Below, piece after piece: positions 53,080 to 60,367 of a stretch of DNA of 64,000 nucleotides. Position 1 is the first letter of the stretch; the number at the start of each line of letters is the position of its first letter. This DNA is from WHSW01 sp963846165 (lineage in GTDB: Bacteria; Actinomycetota; Thermoleophilia; Solirubrobacterales; 70-9). The position numbers and the translations under genes were made by a program. Below the pieces are notes generated by a model. It made no database searches. It was not told where the DNA came from and was given only the letters and a program-made list of their open reading frames with translations. The stretch covers positions 1 through 64,000 of the forward strand of contig CAWJUU010000004.1 in the NCBI GenBank assembly GCA_963846165.1, read 5' to 3'.

Positions 53080-53744
53080 GCGCCTTTCGCGCCATCCTCG
53101 CCAAGGACCTGCGAACCGAGTTGCGCACGCTCGAGTCGGTGCCGGCGATGGCGCTCTTTGCGGCGACCACCTTCGTCCTCTTTCGCTTCGGGCTCGACCG
53201 CACCAGCCTCGAGGGAAGCCTCGCCGCGGGTGTGCTGCTCGCGACCGTGCTCTTCGCCGCGATTCTGGCGATCAACCGCGTCTTCGTCGCCGAGCGCGAG
53301 CAGGGTGGCTTCGACGTGATCAGGCTCGCGCCCGTCGACGGCGCCTCGTTGTTCGCGGCCAAGCTCTGCGTGCTCGCGATCTACCTGCTCGCGCTCGAGC
53401 TGATTGCCGTCCCGGTGTTCGCGATCCTCTTCCTCGATGACGCCTCCGGCCTGCTGCCGCTGTTCGCGGTCCTGCTGCTCGCCGATCTCGGCCTGGCGAC
53501 GATCGGCGCCCTCGTCTCCTCGATCGCGGTCAACTCACGCGCCCGCGACCTGATCGCTCCGCTGCTGTTGTTGCCGCTGCTCGTCCCGGTGATGATCGCC
53601 GCCGCCGGCGCGGCCGAGCCACTGCTCGCGGCAGGCGGTCCCTCATACGACGATTTCGCCAAGTGGGTGGCGGTGCTCGCTCTCTACGATGTTGTGTTCT
53701 GCCTGGTCGGCTACGCGGTCTACGACTTCCTACTCGAGGACTGA
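53076..53744 (+). CDS. ccmB: heme exporter membrane protein CcmB
   Basis: 222 aa with six membrane helices, the permease partner of CcmA. The family start is FRAILAKDLRTELRTLESVP, followed by MALFAATTFVLFRFGLD, INRVFVAEREQGGFDVIRLA (conserved in CcmB), and helices LCVLAIYLLALELIAVPVFA, LFAVLLLADLGLATIGALVS and LIAPLLLLPLLVPVMIAAAG. The ATG overlaps the ccmA stop. ccmC starts 18 bases after its stop. Confidence 0.92.
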   Translation: MSAFRAILAKDLRTELRTLESVPAMALFAATTFVLFRFGLDRTSLEGSLAAGVLLATVLFAAILAINRVFVAEREQGGFDVIRLAPVDGASLFAAKLCVLAIYLLALELIAVPVFAILFLDDASGLLPLFAVLLLADLGLATIGALVSSIAVNSRARDLIAPLLLLPLLVPVMIAAAGAAEPLLAAGGPSYDDFAKWVAVLALYDVVFCLVGYAVYDFLLED

Positions 53745-53762
53745 GTCGACCCGACGGAGAAG

Positions 53763-54509
53763 ATGAGCTTCCGAGCCCCTCGACTGCTTCCCGCACTGAC
53801 CGTCGCAACGCTCGTCGGGGGCTTCGCGCTGGTCTTCCTCTGGACTCCCAACGACGCCGACCAGGGCTTCGTCCAGAAGATCTTCTACCTCCATGTCCCG
53901 ATCGCGATCTGCGCCCTGGTCGGGTTCATAGTCGCGGCGGTGCAGTCGATCCTCCACCTGCGATCGGGAGATCCGAAGTGGGACGTGCGCTCCTACGTAT
54001 CGATCCACATCTCGATCATCTTCGGCGTCGCGGTGCTGATCACCGGGGCGATCTGGGCACGCGCTTCGTGGGGCAAATGGTTCGTCTGGGACGAGCCGAC
54101 GCTGGTCTCGTTCCTGATCGTCTTCCTTCTCTACTGCACCTACTACCCGCTCCGTTACGCGATCGAGGACCGTGAGCGCCAGGCGCGCTATGCCTCGGTC
54201 TTCGCGATCACCGCGGGTGCGTTCGTGCCCCTCAACTTCATCGCCGTGCGGCTTGCCGAGACGCTGGTGCACCCGCGCGTCTTCGCCACCGCCGACGGCG
54301 GGCTGACCCCGAGGATGACCGTGACCTTCCTCGTCTGCATGGCCGGGATGGCTCTGCTCTGGGAGACGTTGGTGCGCTTCGAGCTGGCGACGAAGTCGTC
54401 GCGGGCGCGGATCGGGCGCCTGCGCCGCGCGCTCGAAGGTGACGAGGTGATCGCTTCGGGGTCGCGCATCGCCCCCGTGCCCCGCGAGGCCTCGGGGGGT
54501 GCGAGCTGA
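53763..54509 (+). CDS. ccmC: heme-handling protein CcmC
   Basis: 248 aa with six helices. It presents heme to the chaperone CcmE. The tryptophan-rich WWD motif is WGKWFVWDEPTLVSFLIVFL (about 103-122). FYLHVPIAICALVGF contains the first heme-ligand histidine (H44), and LAETLVHPRVFATADG the second (about H178). The C-terminal 40 residues are a basic soluble tail longer than in proteobacterial CcmC. Its stop shares one base with the ccmD start. CcmE and CcmF are not in the window. Confidence 0.9.
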   Translation: MSFRAPRLLPALTVATLVGGFALVFLWTPNDADQGFVQKIFYLHVPIAICALVGFIVAAVQSILHLRSGDPKWDVRSYVSIHISIIFGVAVLITGAIWARASWGKWFVWDEPTLVSFLIVFLLYCTYYPLRYAIEDRERQARYASVFAITAGAFVPLNFIAVRLAETLVHPRVFATADGGLTPRMTVTFLVCMAGMALLWETLVRFELATKSSRARIGRLRRALEGDEVIASGSRIAPVPREASGGAS

Positions 54510-54706
54510 TGCCCGCGCTGCCGCTCGACGAGGCCGGCAAGTACGTCGCCGGCGCCTATCTCGTCTTCCTCGCGCTGTTGCTGATCTACGTCGCGATCAT
54601 GGCCGCGCGGCTGGCGCGCATCGACCGCGAGCTGGGCGAGCTGACCGAGCTTGCGGAGCGCGAGAACGCCGAGCCCGAGCCGCTGCGGGAGGAGGTCGGC
54701 GTATGA
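54509..54706 (+). CDS. ccmD: CcmD-like small membrane protein
   Basis: 65 aa: one membrane helix (AGAYLVFLALLLIYVAIMAA), then a charged, coiled-coil-like tail (RLARIDRELGELTELAEREN). Size, topology and position after ccmC match CcmD, which keeps CcmABC bound to CcmE. The start shares A54509 with the ccmC stop (TGATG), and the stop overlaps hemA by ATGA. Confidence 0.85.
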   Translation: MPALPLDEAGKYVAGAYLVFLALLLIYVAIMAARLARIDRELGELTELAERENAEPEPLREEVGV

Positions 54707-56043
54707 GTGAGCTGCTTGCGCTCGGCGTCTCGCACAAGACCGCACCGCTCGAGCTGCGCGAGGGGATGGCGCTCACCGAGGGCCGCGCGGTCGGCGTGCT
54801 CGGCGAGCTGGTCGAGCGCGACGAGGTGCTCGAGGCGGCGACGATCTCGACCTGCAACCGGACCGAGCTCTACCTCTACGTCGACGATCCGGTCGGCGCC
54901 GAGTCGCTCGCGCTCGGGCTGCTCGCCCGCGAGTCCGAGACCCAGCCGACCGAGCTCGTCGGCCACCTCTACTCGCTCCGCGGCTCGGCCGCCGCCGAGC
55001 AGCTGATGCGGGTCACCGCGGGCCTCGACTCGATGATCATCGGCGAGGCCGAGGTCCAGGGCCAGGTCAAGCGCGCCTACGAGCTCGCCCTGGTCGAGGG
55101 CGCGACCGGCCCGGTCCTCAACCGGCTCTTCCGCTCGGCGCTCGCCGCCGGCAAGCGCGCCCGCTCAGAGACCGGGATCTCGCAGCGCGCGCTCTCGGTG
55201 CCGTCGATCGCCGTCGACCTCGCCCAGCGCACTCTCGGCGACCTCGAGGATCGCCGCGTGCTCGTCGTCGGAGCCGGCGAGACCGCCGAGCTCACCGCCC
55301 GCGCGCTTGCGGCGAAGGGGGTGCATGCGATCTTCATCGCCAACCGCCACTACGACCGCGCGATCGGTCTCGCGCAGCGCTTCGACGGCCAGGCGGTGCG
55401 TTTCGAGGCCCTGCCGGAGGAGATGGAGACCGCCGACATCGTCGTCGCCTCGACCAGCTCGCCCCACCATGTGATCGAGCGCGAGGAGCTTGCCCAGGTG
55501 ATGGCCGCGCGCGAGAACCGGCCGCTGCTGCTGATCGACCTCGCGGTGCCGCGCGACATCCATCCCTCCTGCCGCGATCTGCCGGCGGTCAGCCTCTACG
55601 ACATGGACGACCTCCAGGCGCTGGTCGAGCGGAATGTCTCCGGGCGCGAGGCCGAGGCGCGGCGCGCCGAGGTCATCCTGCGAGCCGAGCAGACGCGCTT
55701 CGATCGCTGGCTCGCGGCTCAGGACGTGACCTCGACGGTCGCGGCGCTGCGCACACGCGCCGACGATGTGGTCGAGCGGGTGCTGGCCGAGAATGAACCG
55801 CGCTGGGAGGGCGTCACCGAGGCCGATCGCGAACGGCTCGAGGCGGCGGCGCGGGCGATCGCGTCGCGCCTGCTGCATGAGCCGACGCTGCGGCTGAAGC
55901 GAGCCGCGGGCGAGGGCGATGCGTACGCGAAGGTCGCGGTCCTTCGGGAGCTCTTCGGCCTCGATCCCGGCAACGAGCCGGTCGAGGCGCGAGGCGCGGA
56001 GGTCTCCGACCTCCGCGACCGCCAGCGCCGCCGCGGCCGGTGA
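54703..56043 (+). CDS. hemA: glutamyl-tRNA reductase
   Basis: 446 aa NADPH enzyme that converts glutamyl-tRNA to glutamate-1-semialdehyde, the first committed step of tetrapyrrole synthesis. LLALGVSHKTAPLELREGMA is the N-terminus, and the catalytic cysteine is C51 in ATISTCNRTELYLYVDD. GLDSMIIGEAEVQGQVKRAY is the next signature, the NADPH fold begins RVLVVGAGETAELTARALAA, and IDLAVPRDIHPSCRDLPAVS follows. The C-terminal dimer domain is present. It starts inside ccmD and overlaps hemC by GTGA, so supply of heme and its export are coupled. Confidence 0.95.
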   Translation: MSELLALGVSHKTAPLELREGMALTEGRAVGVLGELVERDEVLEAATISTCNRTELYLYVDDPVGAESLALGLLARESETQPTELVGHLYSLRGSAAAEQLMRVTAGLDSMIIGEAEVQGQVKRAYELALVEGATGPVLNRLFRSALAAGKRARSETGISQRALSVPSIAVDLAQRTLGDLEDRRVLVVGAGETAELTARALAAKGVHAIFIANRHYDRAIGLAQRFDGQAVRFEALPEEMETADIVVASTSSPHHVIEREELAQVMAARENRPLLLIDLAVPRDIHPSCRDLPAVSLYDMDDLQALVERNVSGREAEARRAEVILRAEQTRFDRWLAAQDVTSTVAALRTRADDVVERVLAENEPRWEGVTEADRERLEAAARAIASRLLHEPTLRLKRAAGEGDAYAKVAVLRELFGLDPGNEPVEARGAEVSDLRDRQRRRGR

Positions 56044-56918
56044 GCCTCAAGCTCGGGACGCGCTCGAGCGCGCTCGCGCTCGCGCAGGCAGAGACCGTCG
56101 CCGCCGCGCTCGGGGGGGCGGAGGTGGTCCCGGTGACGACCGCCGACTCGGAGGTCGGCGACAAGGCCCGCTTCGTGCGCGGGGTCGAGGCGGCGCTGCT
56201 CGATCGCGAGGTCGACATCGGCGTCCACTCCGCCAAGGACCTTCCCGGCGAGCTGCCCGATGGCCTCGCGCTGGTCGGGGTTCCCGGCCGCGAGGATCCC
56301 AGCGACGCGCTCGTCGGCGCGGCGGGGTCGCTAGATCAGCTGCCCGATGAAGCGCGGGTCGGTACCTCGAGCTTGCGCCGGCGCTCGCAGCTGCTCGCAA
56401 TCCGCCCCCACCTCGAGATCGCCGGGCTGCGCGGCAACGTCGATACCAGGCTGGCGAAGCTTGGCTCGCGGGACTACGACGCGATCGTGCTCGCGACCGC
56501 CGGCCTCGCCCGCCTCGGCCGCGAGGCCGAGATCGCGTTTCGCTTCTCGCTCGACCAGCTCACCCCATCAGCCGGCCAGGGCTGCCTCGCGCTCGAGGCA
56601 CGCGACGACGATGCCGAGGCTGCGGCGGCCGCCGGGCGGATCTCCGACCGCGCCGCGCTCACCGAGCTGACCGCCGAGCGCGCGGCCGTGCGGGCGCTGG
56701 GGGCGAGCTGCGATACCCCGGTTGGTGTCTGCGCCCGGTCCCGGGGCGAGGAGCTGGTGCTGCTCGGCTACGCCGGGCTGCCCGACGGCAGCGAGTGGGT
56801 CCGCGACCGCGTCGCCGGCGATCCGCGGCAGCCGGCGGCGCTCGGCGAGGCGCTTGCCGAGCGGATGCTGGCCGCGGGCGCGGGTGAGATCCTCGAACGG
56901 GCACAGCGCGAGCGATGA
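56040..56918 (+). CDS. hemC: hydroxymethylbilane synthase (porphobilinogen deaminase)
   Basis: 292 aa enzyme that joins four porphobilinogens into hydroxymethylbilane. From GTG 56040: LKLGTRSSALALAQAETVAA, DIGVHSAKDLPGELPDGLAL, RVGTSSLRRRSQLLAIRPHL, IAGLRGNVDTRLAKL (substrate arginines), and PSAGQGCLALEARDDD. The dipyrromethane cofactor attaches to C224 in ALGASCDTPVGVCARSRG. It overlaps hemA and the next gene by 4 bases each. hemB and hemL are not in the window. Confidence 0.95.
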   Translation: MSLKLGTRSSALALAQAETVAAALGGAEVVPVTTADSEVGDKARFVRGVEAALLDREVDIGVHSAKDLPGELPDGLALVGVPGREDPSDALVGAAGSLDQLPDEARVGTSSLRRRSQLLAIRPHLEIAGLRGNVDTRLAKLGSRDYDAIVLATAGLARLGREAEIAFRFSLDQLTPSAGQGCLALEARDDDAEAAAAAGRISDRAALTELTAERAAVRALGASCDTPVGVCARSRGEELVLLGYAGLPDGSEWVRDRVAGDPRQPAALGEALAERMLAAGAGEILERAQRER

Positions 56919-58432
56919 GCGCGCGAGCCGGAGTCGCCTACCTCGTCGGCGCGGGCCCCGGCGACCCGGGTCTGGTCACATCGCGGGCGCTCGAGCTGAT
57001 CGCCTCCGCCGATGTCGTCCTCTACGACCGGCTGATACCCGAGGGCGTCCTCGACGGCGCCCGCGAGGATGCCGAGTTGGTCTATGTCGGCAAGCCGTCC
57101 GGGGTCGAGGGGTTCAGCGCCACGGACGCCCAGCGCGAGACCGACGAGCTGATGATCGAGCGCGCCCGCGCGGGCGCGAGCGTGGTGCGGCTGAAGGGCG
57201 GCGACCCGTTCGTGTTCGGCCGCGGCGGCGAGGAGGCCGAGAAGCTGGCCGAGGCCGGGATCGAGTTCGAGGTCGTCCCCGGAGTCACCGCCGGGGTCGC
57301 CGCGCCGGCGTATGCGGGCATCCCGGTGACCCATCGCGACGACGCGTCCGCGGTCGCCTTCGTCACCGGCCACGAGGACCCCGGCAAGGACGAGACCGCG
57401 CTCGACTGGGACGCGCTCGCCCGCTTCCCCGGCACCCTCGTCCTCTACATGGGGGTCAAGAACCTGCCGCTGATCGCCGAGCGACTCGCGAACGCCGGCC
57501 GCGACCCGGCCGAGCCCGCCGCGGCGATCGAGCGCGGCACCTATCCGAGCCAGCGCACCGTGGCCTCGACCCTCGCCGGGCTGCCCGAGGCCGTCGCGGC
57601 GGCCGGGCTGCGTGCGCCGGCGATCCTGCTCTTCGGCCCGGTCGCCGCCCGGCGCGAGGCGATCGCCTGGCTCGAGCACCGCCCGCTGCACGGGAGGCGC
57701 GTCGTCGTCACCCGCGCCCGCGCCCAGGCGAGCGGCCTCGCGGCCACCCTGCGCGCGCTCGGGGCCGATGTGGTCGAGCTGCCCGCGATCAGGATCGAGC
57801 CGCGCCTCGACACCGCCGAGGTCCGCGACGCGGTCGCCGACCTGCACTCATACGCGCTCGTCTGCCTGACGAGCCCGAACGGGGTCCGGCTGCTGTTCGA
57901 GGCGATGGCGGCCCAGGGCCGCGACGCACGGGCGCTCGCCAACGCGACCGTCGCCGCGATCGGCCCCGGCACCGCCGCGGCGCTCGCCGAGCGCGGCGTG
58001 ATCGCCGACGTCGTCGGAGAGCGTTTCGTCGCCGAGTCGCTGGTTGACGCCCTCGCCGGGGTCGAGGTCGCCGATCGGCCGGTGCTCGTCGCCCGCGCCG
58101 CCGAGGCGCGCGACGTGCTCCCGGATGCGCTCACCGGGCGCGGCGCCAAGGTGGACGTGGTGGCGCTGTATGAGACCGTCCGCGAGGACCCCGAGGCCGA
58201 GGCGGTCGAGGCTGCCGCCGATGCCGAATACGTCACCTTCACCTCGTCCTCGACGGTCACCAACCTGCTCGCCGCAATCGGCGATCGCTTCCCGAAAGGC
58301 GCCCGGGTCGTCTCGATCGGCCCGATCACCAGCCAAACGGCGCGCGACGCCGGTCTCGATGTCCACGTCGAGGCCGATCGCCACGACGTCGATGGGATGG
58401 TCGAGGCGCTGCTGGCCGACGCCTCGGTGTGA
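56915..58432 (+). CDS. cobA-hemD: bifunctional uroporphyrinogen-III methyltransferase/synthase (CobA-HemD fusion)
   Basis: 505 aa. The CobA domain (1-245) uses SAM to methylate uroporphyrinogen III to precorrin-2: YLVGAGPGDPGLVTSRALEL, ADVVLYDRLIP, VVRLKGGDPFVFGRGGEEAE, VVPGVTAGVAAPAYAGIPVT and TLVLYMGVKNLPLIAERL. The HemD domain (about 255-505) makes uroporphyrinogen III from hydroxymethylbilane: RRVVVTRARAQASGLAATLR, LTSPNGVRLLFEAMA and VTFTSSSTVTNLLAAIGDRF. The fusion is usual in Gram-positives and sends precursor to siroheme, heme or cobalamin. ATGA overlaps hemC. Confidence 0.95.
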   Translation: MSARAGVAYLVGAGPGDPGLVTSRALELIASADVVLYDRLIPEGVLDGAREDAELVYVGKPSGVEGFSATDAQRETDELMIERARAGASVVRLKGGDPFVFGRGGEEAEKLAEAGIEFEVVPGVTAGVAAPAYAGIPVTHRDDASAVAFVTGHEDPGKDETALDWDALARFPGTLVLYMGVKNLPLIAERLANAGRDPAEPAAAIERGTYPSQRTVASTLAGLPEAVAAAGLRAPAILLFGPVAARREAIAWLEHRPLHGRRVVVTRARAQASGLAATLRALGADVVELPAIRIEPRLDTAEVRDAVADLHSYALVCLTSPNGVRLLFEAMAAQGRDARALANATVAAIGPGTAAALAERGVIADVVGERFVAESLVDALAGVEVADRPVLVARAAEARDVLPDALTGRGAKVDVVALYETVREDPEAEAVEAAADAEYVTFTSSSTVTNLLAAIGDRFPKGARVVSIGPITSQTARDAGLDVHVEADRHDVDGMVEALLADASV

Positions 58433-59247
58433 GCGTGACCCGCCCGATCACCTTCCTCTCCGACTACGGCACAGACGACGAGTTCGCCGGCGTCTGCCGG
58501 GCGGTGATCGCACGAATCGCGCCCGAGGCGCGGGTGATCGACCTGACCCACGGGATCGCCCGCCACGACGTGCGCCACGGCGCCGCGGTGCTCGCGAGCG
58601 CGCTTCCCTTTGCCCCGCCGGGCATCCACCTGGCGGTGATCGACCCCGGCGTCGGCTCGGGGCGCAGGGCGGTTGCCGTGGCGGCCGCCGAGGAGGACCG
58701 GATCCTGGTCGGCCCCGACAACGGCCTGCTCAGCCTCGCGATCGCGCGCTTCGGGGGCGCGGTCGAGGCGGTCGACATCTCGCTCTCGCCGGCCCGCCTC
58801 GAGCCGGTCTCGGCGACCTTTCACGGTCGCGACCTGTTCGCGCCGGTGGCGGCGCGGCTGGCGCTCGGCGACGAGCTCGTGCGCCACGGCGAGCCGGTCG
58901 AGCCCGACTCGCTCGCGCGCGTCGACCGAACCGCGCCAGAGATCGAGCCCGGGCGCCGGCTCGAGGCCGAGGTCTCGCACGTCGATGCCTTCGGCAACCT
59001 CTCGCTGCTCGCGACCGCGGCCGATGCCGACGACGCCGGGCTCGAGCCGGGCAAGCGGCTGCGCGTAGGCGAGCCGCAGCGCTCGGACGAGGCCGTCTAT
59101 GCGCTCACCTTCGCTGACGTGGAGCGTGGCGAGCTGGTGTTGCTGGTCGACTCGGCGCGCTCGCTGGCGCTCGCCGTCAATCACGGCGATGCCTCGCGCC
59201 TGCTCGACCTCGCTGCCGGCGACCGGGTCGCGCTGACGGCGCTGTGA
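58429..59247 (+). CDS. SAM hydroxide adenosyltransferase (DUF62/fluorinase-like SAM hydrolase)
   Basis: 272 aa. ITFLSDYGTDDEFAGVCRAV at the start, IDLTHGIARHDVRHGAAVLA, FAPPGIHLAVIDPGVGSGRR and ILVGPDNGLLSLAIARFGG are the signatures of the family that splits SAM into adenosine and methionine. The VGSGRR and D/H residues match hydrolase members, not halogenases. VSHVDAFGNLSLL opens the C-terminal beta-barrel. It lies directly after the SAM-using CobA-HemD gene, with GTGA overlaps on both sides. Its biological role is unknown in most bacteria; here it could tune SAM or make adenosine. Confidence 0.9.
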   Translation: MSVTRPITFLSDYGTDDEFAGVCRAVIARIAPEARVIDLTHGIARHDVRHGAAVLASALPFAPPGIHLAVIDPGVGSGRRAVAVAAAEEDRILVGPDNGLLSLAIARFGGAVEAVDISLSPARLEPVSATFHGRDLFAPVAARLALGDELVRHGEPVEPDSLARVDRTAPEIEPGRRLEAEVSHVDAFGNLSLLATAADADDAGLEPGKRLRVGEPQRSDEAVYALTFADVERGELVLLVDSARSLALAVNHGDASRLLDLAAGDRVALTAL

Positions 59248-59957
59248 CCGAGTTCGGCCATCCGCATCTGCACCTGCGGCGGACCGACTCGACCAACGAC
59301 CGAGCCCGCGAGCTGGCCGCGTCCGGGGCGCCGAGCGGCTCCGTGGTCACCGCGGCGGAACAGCACGCCGGCCGCGGCCGCCGCGGGCGCGTCTGGTCGG
59401 CGCCGGCGGGCCGGGCGCTGCTCTACTCGGCGATCCTGCGCCCGCTCGAGCTCAAGCACTTGCTGCTGCCGCTCTCGGCCCCGGTCGCGGTCTGTGAGGC
59501 GATCGAGTCGGTAACGGAGATCGAGGCCCGGATCAAGTGGCCGAACGACATCTGGATCGACGAGGCGAAGGCCGCGGGAGTGCTGATCGAGGCGCGGCCG
59601 CCCGAGTGGGCGGTGATCGGGATCGGCGTCAACGTCTCGATCGAGGCGGATGAGTTCCCCGACGACCTGCGCTGGCCGGCGACCTCGATCGCGGGCGGCG
59701 CGAGTGTTGATGCCGTCCGCGACGCGCTCTCGGCGGCGCTCGGTGGCTGGATCGAGGCGCCGCAGGCCGAGACGCTGGCCGAATTTCGCCGTCGCGACGC
59801 GCTCGCCGGCCGCGAGGTGAGCTGGGAGGGAGCCGGGATCGACCCGGGCTCGGGCATCGCTGTCGGCGTCGACGACCGCGGCAACCTGATCGTCGAGCCC
59901 GCGACCGGAAACCGTCTCACCCTCGGCTCCGGCGAGGTCAGCCTGCGGCCGGAGTGA
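59244..59957 (+). CDS. birA: biotin-[acetyl-CoA-carboxylase] ligase (group I, no HTH)
   Basis: 237 aa enzyme that activates biotin as biotinyl-AMP and attaches it to carboxylases. LHLRRTDSTNDRARELAASG begins the catalytic domain. VVTAAEQHAGRGRRGRVWSA holds the biotin-AMP loop (GRGRRGR), IKWPNDIWIDEAKAAGVLIE is the KWPND motif, and VIGIGVNVSIEADEFPDDLR follows. EGAGIDPGSGIAVGVDDRGN is the C-terminal SH3-like domain. It lacks a DNA-binding domain and so is not a repressor. GTG 59244 overlaps the SAM hydrolase stop. It is the last gene of the operon. Confidence 0.93.
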   Translation: MTEFGHPHLHLRRTDSTNDRARELAASGAPSGSVVTAAEQHAGRGRRGRVWSAPAGRALLYSAILRPLELKHLLLPLSAPVAVCEAIESVTEIEARIKWPNDIWIDEAKAAGVLIEARPPEWAVIGIGVNVSIEADEFPDDLRWPATSIAGGASVDAVRDALSAALGGWIEAPQAETLAEFRRRDALAGREVSWEGAGIDPGSGIAVGVDDRGNLIVEPATGNRLTLGSGEVSLRPE

Positions 59958-59982
59958 CGACTAGGCGCTCGAGCAGCCGCGC

Positions 59983-60354
59983 TCAGCCCTGCGGCATGTG
60001 GCAGACGGCCTCGATGTTGTTGCCGTCCGGGTCGAGCACGAAGGCACCGTAATAGTGCTCGTGGTAGATCGGCCGCCGGCCCGGCTCGCCGTTGTCGCGT
60101 GCGCCGGCGCCGATCGCCGCCTCGTGGAAGGCGTCGACCGTGGCGTGGTCGGGAGCCTCGAAGGCGATGTGTGCCGAGGGCGTCTGCGGGTCTCGTTTGG
60201 CGATCCAGAAGTAGGGCTTCTGGTCGTCACCGAAGCCGCAGGCGATGCCCTCGAAGTCCATCAGCGGCTTGATCCCGAGCGGCTCGAGCGCGGCGACGTA
60301 GAAGCTGCGCGCGGCGGCGAAGTCGCTGACGTTGACGCCGACGTGATCAAGCAC
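59983..60354 (-). CDS. VOC (glyoxalase/dioxygenase) family protein
   Basis: 123 aa. From GTG 60354: VLDHVGVNVSDFAAARSFYV, ALEPLGIKPLMDFEGIACGF, FWIAKRDPQTPSAHIAFEAP and YHEHYYGAFVLDPDGNNIEA. The H...E...H...E metal pattern of the VOC superfamily is present (H4, H in HIAFEA, E in NNIEAV). It is like the lactoylglutathione-lyase-type proteins, but the substrate is unknown. TAGGAT lies 7 bases before the start and overlaps the helicase stop. Confidence 0.85.
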   Translation of the reverse strand: MLDHVGVNVSDFAAARSFYVAALEPLGIKPLMDFEGIACGFGDDQKPYFWIAKRDPQTPSAHIAFEAPDHATVDAFHEAAIGAGARDNGEPGRRPIYHEHYYGAFVLDPDGNNIEAVCHMPQG

Positions 60355-60361
60355 GGAACCG

Positions 60362-60367
60362 ATCCTA
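60362..60367 (-). promoter_or_regulatory. leaderless-type -10 box (TAGGAT, N7, GTG)
   Basis: On the minus strand TAGGAT begins with the TAG stop of the helicase gene (60365-60367) and is followed by seven bases and GTG 60354. Confidence 0.55.
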
